Shown: piece after piece, positions 36,042 to 45,227 of the stretch | Position numbering within the stretch: position 1 is the stretch's first letter | Layout of the letters: the number at the start of each line of letters is the position of its first letter | From: Chloroflexota bacterium | GTDB taxonomy: Bacteria; Chloroflexota; Dehalococcoidia; Lucifugimonadales; Lucifugimonadaceae | Reading direction: 5' to 3' | DNA length: 64,000 nucleotides | Assembly: GCA_013204555.1 (NCBI GenBank) | Contig: JABMNO010000080.1 | Location: 62,001 to 126,000, forward strand | Notes under the pieces: model-generated | What the model saw: only the letters and a program-made list of their open reading frames with translations | What the model was told of the DNA's origin: nothing | The model's database searches: none | Program-made: the position numbers and the translations under genes

Positions 36042-36841
36042 CCCTGGAACTCGAAAACAAGATCGCCGTCGTAACAGGCGGCGCAAACGGAATCGGCCGC
36101 GGAATAGTCAGAATCCTCGCAGAACGAGGAGCGGACATCGTGGTCGCCGATATGAATGAAAAGGCGTCCGCTGAGGCCGTTGCTGAGGCTGAAGGCATGG
36201 GCCGTCGGGCGATGTCAGTTCCGACCGATGTGGCCGACGAAAACGGCACGGATGGAATGATCGCGAGTGCGTTGTCGATGTATGGACGCGTCGATATTCT
36301 CGTCTGCAACGCCGGCGTTGCCGGAGCGGAGGGCTGGTGGGAACGCGAGGAGCCGTCTGGAGACGACTGGGACGCCACCTACGGAGTCAACGTCCGCGGC
36401 GTGATGCACTCTATTGAGTCCGTAGAAGGCCACATGATGGATCGAATGAAGGGCAAGATTGTGGTTGTGGCCTCAATCGCAGCGCGAGGCGGCGGTACGG
36501 GACCACTCGCCCACTACCGTGCGTCAAAGGCTGCCGCATTGAACGTATCGCAGGCGTTCGCCCTCCGGCTGGCTCCATTCAACGTAAACGTCAATACTAT
36601 TTGTCCTGGCCTTCTCTGGACCAATATGTGGGATCAGATCGCCAAGAAGAGTCTGGCGGAGGATCCCCAGGATACTCGGACACCCAGAGAGCATTTCGAA
36701 GATGCACTGAAAATAGTCCCGCTGGGTCGTGAGCAAACGCCAGAGGACATTGGGAAGGTCACAGCGTTCCTCTGTTCTGACAGGGCCAAAAACATCACCG
36801 GACAGGCCATCAATGTTGATGGCGGCATAAAGATGAACTAG
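36038..36841 (+). CDS. SDR family oxidoreductase (second of a tandem pair)
   Basis: 267 residues. VVTGGANGIGRGI, NAG in VCNAGVAGAEGWW, Ser in VASIAARGGGTG and Tyr-Lys in HYRASKAAAL. The final GQAINVDGGIKMN matches its neighbour. VVADM after strand 2 again suggests NAD. The pair may form a heteromer or act on related substrates; coupling through the ATGA overlap supports joint expression. Confidence 0.9.
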   Translation: MTLELENKIAVVTGGANGIGRGIVRILAERGADIVVADMNEKASAEAVAEAEGMGRRAMSVPTDVADENGTDGMIASALSMYGRVDILVCNAGVAGAEGWWEREEPSGDDWDATYGVNVRGVMHSIESVEGHMMDRMKGKIVVVASIAARGGGTGPLAHYRASKAAALNVSQAFALRLAPFNVNVNTICPGLLWTNMWDQIAKKSLAEDPQDTRTPREHFEDALKIVPLGREQTPEDIGKVTAFLCSDRAKNITGQAINVDGGIKMN

Positions 36842-36893
36842 GGCAGCGACAGCCGCTTATAACTCAGGAATAGTGCGGGAAGGGATGCCCGCA

Positions 36894-38195
36894 CTACAAG
36901 ATATCCTTGTCCTTGTCATCTTCTTTGTCCATCGATTCAGATTCGCCGGATTCCCCTTCAACGTGGTCGGGTGCATCAATCGCCATGTCGAAGAGTTCCA
37001 TGCGCTCTTCGGCGTACTCTTCATCATTGATTTCACCCGATTCGTGCAGCGAGTCTAGTTCCGCGATTTCCTTTATTAACTGCTCTCGGCTTATGCCAGT
37101 AGCGGCATCACCGGGCCGTCGACGGTTCCGGTAGAAGAACACGTAGCCCAGAAGTATTGCCATGGCAGCGGCTGCAACCAGGGGGGTACCAATAGTCGCC
37201 CATGCGCTTCCGCCTACAAAGTTCTGGAAGCTCTGGAGTCCGGAAGGCTCCGGGAGATCGGTGAAATTGATCTGAATCCTATCGTCCTTAGAGAGGCCGT
37301 CACGTTGGAACACACGATAGTTCGTGTCGCCCAGCAACTCATCACCGGTCGCCTCAAATCCGTCAGAAAAGACGTTCCCATAGGCAGGCGGCATTAATAT
37401 TCGGTACTCGAAAACGTCATAGGCCAGGCTCCGGTCAAATATGGTCCCCGACCCGTCATACTCCAGTACGTAGCTGTATAAGACCCTGAAGTCTCCGGGT
37501 GGCACTGCGTTGGACATAGCGAAGCCGGTTTCGATCTCAAGCACGTTTCCACTGGGCAAGTCCGCGTCGACGGTCAATTCCTTGTAACCCACCGGCAGAC
37601 TGAAGCGGAGAAGTTGCGGGATCCCGTCGGGTGCCGGATTCTGAAGATCGGCCACGAATGTTCGGTCGCCGCCGTTGCTGATCTCGACCAGCTCCAGCAC
37701 ACCCATGAGCTGATCTTTGCCATCCACCCGTGGAATGATGGTTACATGGGTTGTGGCGCTGATGTTCTCAAGACTCGCAGTCGTTTCATATATCCGAAGC
37801 CCGATTGATTCCGGATCAAGGGCATCCTCAACCTTGACTGTCTGCTGAAGATTTCCGTACAGCGTCACCAGCTCGTATCTGTAACCTTCGCGTTTTGGGA
37901 AATCGGTGAACTCAAACGCTCCATCCACGCCAACTGCCACGGACGTTTCGCCAACCGGGATATTTGAGGTATCAAATGTAGTTAGCGTTACCTCCAGGCC
38001 ATTGGGGACAGTTGCTCCTGCGCTGCTCTGAATCACATCACCAGCGATGCGTTCAGGGATAGGGACTTCTCCCTCTGTGACGACGCTATCTTGAGCGAAT
38101 ACGGTTGATGCACCGGCAATTATCGATATTGCCAGACCCAGCAGGAGGCCTGCCGTTACTCGGGATCGGATGGATTCCATTGATATTATGTTCAT
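36894..38195 (-). CDS. Membrane-anchored extracytoplasmic protein of the cytochrome c maturation block
   Basis: 433 residues. N-terminal signal (about 1-35, ending STVFAQ), a long beta-rich extracytoplasmic part starting with a carboxypeptidase-regulatory-like segment (VEVTLTTFDT... FEFTDFPKREGYRYELV region), one membrane helix (about 335-356) and a cytoplasmic short-helix segment like SHOCT (LIKEIAELDSLHESGEINDEEY) with an acidic tail. Its ATG overlaps the stop of the CcmI-like gene. Function not known; position implies a role in cytochrome c assembly or in ACIII. Last gene of the respiratory block. Confidence 0.75.
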   Translation of the reverse strand: MNIISMESIRSRVTAGLLLGLAISIIAGASTVFAQDSVVTEGEVPIPERIAGDVIQSSAGATVPNGLEVTLTTFDTSNIPVGETSVAVGVDGAFEFTDFPKREGYRYELVTLYGNLQQTVKVEDALDPESIGLRIYETTASLENISATTHVTIIPRVDGKDQLMGVLELVEISNGGDRTFVADLQNPAPDGIPQLLRFSLPVGYKELTVDADLPSGNVLEIETGFAMSNAVPPGDFRVLYSYVLEYDGSGTIFDRSLAYDVFEYRILMPPAYGNVFSDGFEATGDELLGDTNYRVFQRDGLSKDDRIQINFTDLPEPSGLQSFQNFVGGSAWATIGTPLVAAAAMAILLGYVFFYRNRRRPGDAATGISREQLIKEIAELDSLHESGEINDEEYAEERMELFDMAIDAPDHVEGESGESESMDKEDDKDKDIL

Positions 38196-38554
38196 TCTTT
38201 GGTGTCGTCCGGTGGAACTGCTATCGCCATACGCGCGGCCTGAATATCAAGCTCCAGGCGATCCTCGTCGCTCAACTTCTCAGGCAACTGGTCCTGTGCT
38301 CGCATCAATTCTGCCGCACGGACCCTCAGTTCACGAAGATGGGAACTGTACTCATCTTCGCGAACTATCTTTGCCTCAAAGTCGGCCTCAAGCTGCCGAA
38401 TCTGATCGTAGATCTCTTCGCGGGCAACCCTGAGTTGAGCGGCCGCAGAGAGATCTGACGACGCCCCAGCGCGTCTTCTGCCGCTTCGAAAAAACGGCCA
38501 GGAAATTATCACCAGCACGGCGATAGTGATGAGAATGCCGATCGCTACGCCCAA
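38192..38554 (-). CDS. CcmI-like cytochrome c biogenesis protein (short)
   Basis: 120 residues: one N-terminal membrane helix (about 3-20), then RRR and a long coiled-coil-like helix (about 35-100: REEIYDQIRQLEADFEAKIV, RELRVRAAELMRAQDQL). Full CcmI proteins carry a TPR domain after this segment; here only the N-terminal membrane-coil part exists. It follows ccmF by 66 bases. Expected role is apocytochrome handling with CcmF/CcmH. Confidence 0.65.
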   Translation of the reverse strand: MGVAIGILITIAVLVIISWPFFRSGRRRAGASSDLSAAAQLRVAREEIYDQIRQLEADFEAKIVREDEYSSHLRELRVRAAELMRAQDQLPEKLSDEDRLELDIQAARMAIAVPPDDTKE

Positions 38555-38620
38555 GAGTCATCCGTGCAGACCGTTGGGCTGTAGGTGTGAAGCGTGTCAG
38601 GATGAAGGGAAAGCGTCGGG

Positions 38621-40657
38621 CTAATCTCCTGCCTGAAACGCGGTAGACCCTGTTGGCCGTCGACGCCTGATTCGAGCAGGGCTCAGTTCCACTGCCGGTT
38701 GCGGCCAGAGCGCGATGACGGTCCCAAGAATGAATATTGGGCCAGAGATCCACAGCCACCAAGCGAGTGGATTGATACTCACCCTGAAGATTGCCCGGGT
38801 AACTGGCCCACCCCCTGCGGTGACGCCTTCGCCACGTGCGTCCAGGAAATCCGTTGGGATAATGTACAGATCCTCAATTGGACCGGTAGAAATTCCGGCC
38901 CGAACAGATACCTGGTTGAATCCGGGATAGAAGGCACTCCACGGCTGCAACAGGCCAACGTAGTCCCCATCTTTGTACACATTGATATTGGCCCACTGAG
39001 CCAGGCGATCAGCCCGTGGTTCATCTTCGTGACTGGCGAACTCTATTCGATAGTTATCAATCTCGAAGCTTTCACCAAGATTCAGAACAGTGTCTTCGCG
39101 TTGGCTATAGAACTGAGTTCCAATGACCCCGAATGCGAGAACCAGGATCGAGAGATGGACCACGTATCCCCCGTGACGTGGTCGATTGCCATTTACCAGT
39201 TTCCAGAAACCAATGACGAAGTTGTCACCGCTTCGGCGCCGAGCCATGGTTCCGCGATACCACTCCTGCCCGATTGATGTGGCTACGAACACCAGAACGC
39301 TGAAGGCGAAAAGTGCGATCGGCCGCTCAAGGCCGCTCGCTATCATTCCAACGAACGCCCCAATCGCAAAGATCGCAGGCAAAAGTAGCCATCGTTTCAG
39401 CGACGCCTGATTGGCTCTGCGCCATGGAAGCACGGGGCCCACTCCCATCAAGAGCACCAGCGCAAGCAGCATTGGGCCGTTTATTCGGTTGAAGTACGGC
39501 GCAGAGACTGTCACCGTCTCCGCCTGAGCGAACTCAGACGCGAGCGGGAACAGTACTCCCCACAGGGTTACGCCAACAATGCCAAGCAACAGGAAATTGT
39601 TGAGCAGGAAAGACGCTTCTCGCGATAGAAACGACTCAAGCGGCCGATCGCTTTTCAGATCATTGAAGCGCCAGAAGAATACAAAGAGGGCGAACGCCAG
39701 GCTGAACAGCATAAAGCCGAGGAAGATCACACCAAGCGTGGACGCTCCAAACGAGTGCACAGACACAACGGGGCCACCGCGGTTAATGAACATTCCAAAT
39801 TGCGCCAGCACGAAGGCAACGCTGAGAAGTACGACATTCCACATCCGGAACATCCCACGCCGCTTTTGCACCATCACCGAGTGGATAAACGTGGTTAGCG
39901 CAAGCCATGGCATGAAGGCGACATTCTCAATCGGATCCCATCCCCAGTAGCCACCCCAGCCAAGGATTGTGTAAGCCCACCATGCGCCAACCAGAATCCC
40001 GGAGCCCAATACCGCCCAAATGATGATCGCTGAAACCCTCGCAAGGTCCAGCCATTCGTCGCGCGTCTTGCCCGCGATCAGTGAACCAAACGCGAAGGCG
40101 AAGGGAATAGCGATGCCAACCAGCCCGGTCATCTGCAATGGTGGGTGGATAAACATGCCGGGATGGGTGAGTAGCGGGTTTATGCCAAGCCCCTCGACCG
40201 CAGTGAAATCCAGTGAGTCGAATGGGCTAGCGAAGAAGACGAGAACGAAGTAGAAGAATCCCATGATTCCCGTCAGGATAGCGGTGGTGTAGGGCAGCGC
40301 GTCGGCAAAGCTGTGTGGGGAGAGGAAGAGCGCAACGCTGGTCATGATGGAGAGCGTCAGGACTATGAATAGCAGTGAACCTTCATTCCCACTGAAAAAG
40401 GCTACCCAGAGGAATGCACGGTTCATCACGGTGCTACTGTGGCTGTAGACGAACTCGATGGAGAAATCGTTGGTCACAAACGCCACTATCAATGCGATAG
40501 CGGTGGCGAAGCCCACAACTGTAATCAAGTAGGTGGCGTTGCGGGCGCTGACAACCAGCTCCGGAATCCCTTTGCGTGCGCCAAGCACCGACCCAAGCGT
40601 GGCGTATACGGTGAGCGCCAGCCCAAGCATCAGTGTCAATTGGCCTAGTTCAGCCAT
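38621..40657 (-). CDS. ccmF: Heme lyase CcmF/NrfE family
   Basis: 678 residues, about 14-15 membrane helices. The heme-handling WWD motif is intact at GAWWAYTILGWGGYWGWDPIEN, and family segments such as FFSGNEGSLLF, LTHPGMFIHPPLQMTGLVG and FGMFINRGGPVVSVHSF (each shown in part) are present. It ligates heme to apocytochrome CxxCH motifs. Placed directly after ccmH, 2 bases apart, and downstream of the ACIII cytochrome genes that need it. CcmABCDE and CcmG are not in the window. Confidence 0.95.
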   Translation of the reverse strand: MAELGQLTLMLGLALTVYATLGSVLGARKGIPELVVSARNATYLITVVGFATAIALIVAFVTNDFSIEFVYSHSSTVMNRAFLWVAFFSGNEGSLLFIVLTLSIMTSVALFLSPHSFADALPYTTAILTGIMGFFYFVLVFFASPFDSLDFTAVEGLGINPLLTHPGMFIHPPLQMTGLVGIAIPFAFAFGSLIAGKTRDEWLDLARVSAIIIWAVLGSGILVGAWWAYTILGWGGYWGWDPIENVAFMPWLALTTFIHSVMVQKRRGMFRMWNVVLLSVAFVLAQFGMFINRGGPVVSVHSFGASTLGVIFLGFMLFSLAFALFVFFWRFNDLKSDRPLESFLSREASFLLNNFLLLGIVGVTLWGVLFPLASEFAQAETVTVSAPYFNRINGPMLLALVLLMGVGPVLPWRRANQASLKRWLLLPAIFAIGAFVGMIASGLERPIALFAFSVLVFVATSIGQEWYRGTMARRRSGDNFVIGFWKLVNGNRPRHGGYVVHLSILVLAFGVIGTQFYSQREDTVLNLGESFEIDNYRIEFASHEDEPRADRLAQWANINVYKDGDYVGLLQPWSAFYPGFNQVSVRAGISTGPIEDLYIIPTDFLDARGEGVTAGGGPVTRAIFRVSINPLAWWLWISGPIFILGTVIALWPQPAVELSPARIRRRRPTGSTAFQAGD

Positions 40658-40659
40658 AC

Positions 40660-41244
40660 CTAACCGTTCACTTCTTCAGACCCATCATCGGACCGCGTCA
40701 ACGGGGCGGACGCTCTGCCCCCTGCTGATCGCCTCTTTAGTTCAGATTGCTTCATCTCTTCGTCAACCGCATCTAGATACGGAGCGAGAGCCTGATTGGT
40801 CGTATCGTTCATCCGTCCAACCCTCGCGAGTTTGCCTCGTCTCATGTCACGAAGAATCATGTAAAGAGCTGTCAGTGAGATTCCAAGGACCACGGGAGGC
40901 ACAATCCACACAAGAGAGTTGAACCCCGAGGTTGGAGGCGAAGCAAGTACCTGGATGCCATAGCGGTCGACGAAGAACTGAGAGACGTCATTCTCATCTT
41001 CTCCAGCGGCCAGCTTTTCACGAATAATTTGACGCATGTCCTTGGCTATTTGAACCTGGGCCTGATCGATCGTCTCGCCTGGACAGACGGGGCACATGAA
41101 CTTCTTGTCCAGTGCACTTGCACGTTGTTCCAGTGATTGCTCAACAGAACTACACGCAGCGGTGAGAATGAATACGAGCGCGATAAACAGATACAGGACA
41201 TGGGGTGTGCGGCTAGAACGTGTCGTCCAGTGGACGGCGGTCAT
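40660..41244 (-). CDS. ccmH: Cytochrome c maturation protein CcmH
   Basis: 194 residues. A membrane or lipoprotein signal (FILTAACSS) precedes the thioredox motif FMCPVCPGETIDQAQ and the three-helix CcmH domain, then QFFVDRYGIQVLASPP and a second membrane helix (about 111-131), with a cytoplasmic tail. It reduces the cysteines of apocytochromes. The serine-poor LASPPTSGFNSLVWIVP segment is as in the family. Lies 79 bases after actE. Confidence 0.92.
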   Translation of the reverse strand: MTAVHWTTRSSRTPHVLYLFIALVFILTAACSSVEQSLEQRASALDKKFMCPVCPGETIDQAQVQIAKDMRQIIREKLAAGEDENDVSQFFVDRYGIQVLASPPTSGFNSLVWIVPPVVLGISLTALYMILRDMRRGKLARVGRMNDTTNQALAPYLDAVDEEMKQSELKRRSAGGRASAPLTRSDDGSEEVNG

Positions 41245-41323
41245 CTCTTAAACTCCGTTGCGCTGAGTCAACCAGTTAATTGTGACCCGGTTGCCGCGCT
41301 CCGAGGTCAAGCCCAAACGCGGG

Positions 41324-41926
41324 CTATCGTGTACTCAATCCACCATTCGTATCGTACACGTAGTTCACTATGTCCCAGCGATCTTCTTCGCTGAGAAGTA
41401 GCCGGAAGCGTGGCATTACGTTCTGACCGTTGGATATGAACGCGAAGAACGCGTCCTCATCAAACTTCGTTTGACTGCTTTCAACGATATTCGGTGCGGG
41501 CAGGTACGTCTGGCCATTGTTCTGAGAGGCGAAATAACTGTCCGCCGCTGTCAAATACTGGTTGATCGGACCATCGCCCCGTCCTGCCGCTCCGTGGCAG
41601 ACTGAGCAGTTGACCCTGAAGAGTTCCGAAGCGGTATCCGGATCATAGGCACGTTCCTGACGCTCGCTCACGGCCAGTACACCATCAACGCCAAGGGCAA
41701 CGAAGACCTCCGCTCCTCTTACAGCATCGAGCCGAGGAGGCTCCTGCGCTTTAAAAGACTGTGAGTAGTGCATCTCCGTGAAAACCTCTATGGGATACGC
41801 GCCCTGCTTTGGAAAGCATGCGGTAGTCAGGATTCCAAGTAGTGCAATGGCCGCGACGATCCAGATCGGCTTCACACGCCGAATACCAATCATCTTTGGC
41901 TCCAGAATTCTGGCCAGAGTCGTCAC
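41324..41926 (-). CDS. actE: Alternative complex III monoheme cytochrome c lipoprotein ActE
   Basis: 200 residues from GTG 41926, overlapping the actD stop (GTGA). Lipobox LTTAC at Cys37. One heme site CSVCH with the distal Met likely in NVMPRFRLLLSEEDRW, the cytochrome c class I end. It passes electrons from ActA to soluble cytochrome c or an oxidase. Before the heme domain lie about 70 residues with VRGAEVFVALGVDGVL, which resembles a partial second cytochrome-like helix without heme. Confidence 0.9.
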   Translation of the reverse strand: MTTLARILEPKMIGIRRVKPIWIVAAIALLGILTTACFPKQGAYPIEVFTEMHYSQSFKAQEPPRLDAVRGAEVFVALGVDGVLAVSERQERAYDPDTASELFRVNCSVCHGAAGRGDGPINQYLTAADSYFASQNNGQTYLPAPNIVESSQTKFDEDAFFAFISNGQNVMPRFRLLLSEEDRWDIVNYVYDTNGGLSTR

Positions 41927-42429
41927 GCTCGTTTGGTCTCCATTGCACCTGCGGTATTCAATATCGCTTCGATTTCGCTCGCTCGGCCCTCATCGACCGA
42001 TACCACCACACCAACAAGTCCCTCAGTGATTCGCGTGTCGTACGCGCCGGGGTTGAAGTTCGGTAGTCGTGATTCGAACAGGATGCCAATCACAGTCATG
42101 ATGACTGCGGAGAGCATTGTCAATTCATAAGTGATGATCAACATCGCCGGAATGGCCAGAATTGGCTTTCCTCCGGTAACGATCGGCCACGCCAACTGGG
42201 TAGCTGCAGTGAATAGGATGGCCAGCGTAAAGCCAACCATCGCACCAAACACAGGGAATCTGAAGAGACGGTGCTGTGGCACGTGTTCTCCAAATGCGCC
42301 TTCGGGGTATGGCGTACCGGTCAGTACGTCAAAATCGTTGGGATCCATGCCCGCCGCATGAAGGCCGTCCATGGCCTTCGCGCCGTCTTCTGGATCCACG
42401 TATAGACCGAGAATGCTAGTTTTTGCCAT
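41923..42429 (-). CDS. actD: Alternative complex III subunit ActD (DUF3341)
   Basis: 168 residues. N-terminal soluble domain with ILGLYVDPEDGAKAMDGL and FDVLTGTPYPEG, then two membrane helices (about 60-80 and 95-120), then a C-terminal ITEGLVGVVVSVD part. This is the DUF3341 architecture of ActD, a structural subunit of the menaquinol oxidoreductase. It follows actC by 5 bases. Confidence 0.93.
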   Translation of the reverse strand: MAKTSILGLYVDPEDGAKAMDGLHAAGMDPNDFDVLTGTPYPEGAFGEHVPQHRLFRFPVFGAMVGFTLAILFTAATQLAWPIVTGGKPILAIPAMLIITYELTMLSAVIMTVIGILFESRLPNFNPGAYDTRITEGLVGVVVSVDEGRASEIEAILNTAGAMETKRA

Positions 42430-42434
42430 GCCCG

Positions 42435-43814
42435 TTACTCCTGCTCCCGCAAGACTGCTGGAATTGTTGTGCGACCAATCTTCATTTCAGTAGTGAAGAT
42501 CTGGCTTTCCTTACTTTCAAATAGAGGTATCAATGGGAAGAATCGTGCGAAGAGCAACATGTTCATCGACACGAAAGCGAACGACCATGCCATCAATGCG
42601 AACTCAACGAAGCTTGGCTGGTAGGACCCCCACGTGTATACAAACGGCTGTTTTCGGGCCAACGAAGGGACAACAATCAGGAACCTCTCCAACCACATTC
42701 CAATGTTGACCAGAATGGAGGTCCAGAACATCAACACGATTGAATTTCTGACGCTCTTGAATAGCCACATCGTGACCGGAATAAAGAACCCGGTCAGGAG
42801 GAAGAGGATGAACAACCCTGCCCATGGCCACTGGAACATTTGCATATCACGGAAGGCTAGTTCCTGGGCCTCCAACGAGTAGAGGCTGAAGAGCATCTCA
42901 ACCATCGTGAAGCCAAACCACGCGGTAGCCACCACGATAAGTAGTCGGGCCAGTGCATCAAAGTGCTCAGGTCGGATGAAGTTGTCCCACTTCCACAGCC
43001 AGCGCATCAGCGCCATCATAGTGACCACAGCTGACACACCGGAGTGGACAGCGCCGATCACGAAATAGGGGGCGAAGATTGTTGAGTTCCAACCCTCAAC
43101 ACCGGGTGTCACGGCAAAGTCCCACGAGACGATGGAGTGCACCGACACGAAAATTGGCAGCATGAGAGCCGATAGCAGGACTCCCGCAACAGTCTGCAAA
43201 CGCCACTGTCGGGGATTTCCTCTCCAGCCAAGAGAGAGCGCGCCATACATTGCGTGCTTCCAACCCGTTGTGCGGTCCCGGAGTACGCCAAGGTCAGGTA
43301 GGAGCGCTACGTACAGGAACAGTGTGCTTCCTGTTAGATAGGTGCCAATAGCCGCCGGGTCCCACACCAGTGGAGACCTGACATTTGGCCAGAGTCCTCG
43401 TGCAAAGTCATACGGGAAGATCCAGTAGATGATGCGCCACGGTCGCCCTGCATGGATGACCGGGAAGGACAGCGCCGTCAGCAGCGAGAATACCGTTAGC
43501 AATTCGGCCGCTCTTGTAACCGGACGGCGCCACTCAGCCTGAGTAAGCCTGAGGATAGCTGAGATCATGATTCCGGCGTGGCTAATGCCAACCCAGAACA
43601 CGAAGGTTGTGATGTACGCGCCCCAGAAGACCGGGCGAGACAATCCTGTGACACCAAGACCTTTGTTGGTCTGTATGCCGAATACAACGACGCCCATGAT
43701 CACGACACTGCCTAGTAGCAGGACTGCCCACTTCCACCAGCCAGGTGTCTCAAGGGCCCCGTTTAGGAGTTCCTTGTTGATCCTGATCTCGTCTAATTGT
43801 CTACCTTGTTGCAT
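42435..43814 (-). CDS. actC: Alternative complex III quinone-binding subunit ActC (NrfD/PsrC family)
   Basis: 459 residues, about ten membrane helices. NrfD family features include WGAYITTFVFWVGISHAGIMISAIL, then RLTQAEWRRPVTRAAEL and VVTMMALMRWLWKW. ActC binds menaquinol and forms part of the proton path. It lies 24 bases after the other NrfD subunit. The N-terminal segment NGALETPGWWKW is typical of ActC and distinguishes it from its neighbour. Confidence 0.93.
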   Translation of the reverse strand: MQQGRQLDEIRINKELLNGALETPGWWKWAVLLLGSVVIMGVVVFGIQTNKGLGVTGLSRPVFWGAYITTFVFWVGISHAGIMISAILRLTQAEWRRPVTRAAELLTVFSLLTALSFPVIHAGRPWRIIYWIFPYDFARGLWPNVRSPLVWDPAAIGTYLTGSTLFLYVALLPDLGVLRDRTTGWKHAMYGALSLGWRGNPRQWRLQTVAGVLLSALMLPIFVSVHSIVSWDFAVTPGVEGWNSTIFAPYFVIGAVHSGVSAVVTMMALMRWLWKWDNFIRPEHFDALARLLIVVATAWFGFTMVEMLFSLYSLEAQELAFRDMQMFQWPWAGLFILFLLTGFFIPVTMWLFKSVRNSIVLMFWTSILVNIGMWLERFLIVVPSLARKQPFVYTWGSYQPSFVEFALMAWSFAFVSMNMLLFARFFPLIPLFESKESQIFTTEMKIGRTTIPAVLREQE

Positions 43815-43838
43815 TTTTAGCTAAATACTCCGAGGGGC

Positions 43839-45227
43839 CTAGTCTGGCTTACCAACGATTTCAACCTCGCTACGCATGTACATGCCCGGCTTGGAGATCA
43901 ATCGTGATTGCTGAATTTCCCACAGTGAAACCGGAGGAATGAGTCGAGTAACAAGCAGAAATAGGAAGGCGGCGCCGGCAAACATTCCAAGGAACATAAA
44001 GATGTCCCACAGGTCAGGCCATACGGTTTCAGGTACTACCTGCAGGAACTTGTCGTTGATACCTTCCACCGCCCATGCACCAACAGCCAGGCGAATGCGG
44101 TCCAGCAGCGTTCCAAAGATAATTACCGCGGCAAGAATCGCCGGGCCACGCATGCTGACGCGGATGAAGTTCCACATCAATGTCCACATTGGGATGATGA
44201 AGCTGAAGAACAGTGCGCCCAGGAATGCCCACAGGTGCGGACCCTGATCGAACAGCTCAATTACCTTCTCATTCTGCGGCGTGCGGCTGTACCAGAAAAC
44301 AATGAACGCTGAGAAGAAGAAGTAGAACCACAGTAGCGAAAGAGCGAATTGAAGTTTTGCCAGATTCCATATCTGATTAATGCCGATATAACGGTTGTAA
44401 CCAGCGTATCTCCACAGGAAGTAGCTCGCCAGAATCACCGAGGCTACTCCTGCCTGAAGCGACGTGAGAGCGTGATACATCGGGAAGATAGCGTCCTTGT
44501 AGCCGGGAACCAGTGCATGAATGTAGTCAGAGGCAAACAAGACGTGGGTGAAGATCAGGAACAAGAAGTAGAACGCGCTCAATACGCCAATTCGAATTCG
44601 AAGTGACTTCCACTGTCCCCACGTACCAATGAAGGTGGGGGCTAATCGACGTGCCCAAGCTTGACGTCGGCCGGAGCCACCTTCACGTATTGCAGCAAGG
44701 TCCGGTATTGAACTGGACCAGAGCAGGGCGAGGCCAATAAAGACGAGGCCGAATATGGCGATGGTGTCCCAGATGTGTGGGAAGTAAGCGGGGGAGCCGA
44801 ACCAGATCGAGCGACGGCGCACCTCATCCTCCACCAGTGGGGGAAGGATGAATAATAGTGGAATTGACATTATCGCCGTCAGTACGCCGATGGCAGCGAA
44901 AAGTTGAGATATGCGCATTACGGGCCGGATCCAGTTGGCTTTGGCAAGCACTGGAGCGATAGAAAGCATGGGCGCGCCGCCGGCGGTGGAAAGGAGGAAC
45001 GAAACCATCGCAACGTAGTAACCCCACGCACGACGATCGTCCAGTCCGTCATCGGCAATCTTCATTACGAACCCAACGACGCCAAGGATGACAAACGCAC
45101 CAAGGATCAGGAATGCACGCGTCGAAGCGGAACTGGTGGCGGTAGATTTCGCATTTACGAGATCAGCCGCGGCCTCCTCAAAGGTGGGACGATCATCGTG
45201 TGCGGCCGCTGTGATGCGACTAGCCAT
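43839..45227 (-). CDS. Second NrfD-like membrane subunit of alternative complex III (ActF-like)
   Basis: 462 residues from ATG 45227; the frame could start 8 codons earlier but ATG is better placed and overlaps the actB2 stop by 8 bases. About ten helices with NrfD-type segments (STAGGAPMLSIAPVLAKANWIRP, in part; YHALTSLQAGVASVIL). It corresponds to the second large membrane subunit ActF, but stands before actC instead of after actE as in the classical order. The call as ActF is by complement and similarity of topology. Confidence 0.8.
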   Translation of the reverse strand: MASRITAAAHDDRPTFEEAAADLVNAKSTATSSASTRAFLILGAFVILGVVGFVMKIADDGLDDRRAWGYYVAMVSFLLSTAGGAPMLSIAPVLAKANWIRPVMRISQLFAAIGVLTAIMSIPLLFILPPLVEDEVRRRSIWFGSPAYFPHIWDTIAIFGLVFIGLALLWSSSIPDLAAIREGGSGRRQAWARRLAPTFIGTWGQWKSLRIRIGVLSAFYFLFLIFTHVLFASDYIHALVPGYKDAIFPMYHALTSLQAGVASVILASYFLWRYAGYNRYIGINQIWNLAKLQFALSLLWFYFFFSAFIVFWYSRTPQNEKVIELFDQGPHLWAFLGALFFSFIIPMWTLMWNFIRVSMRGPAILAAVIIFGTLLDRIRLAVGAWAVEGINDKFLQVVPETVWPDLWDIFMFLGMFAGAAFLFLLVTRLIPPVSLWEIQQSRLISKPGMYMRSEVEIVGKPD

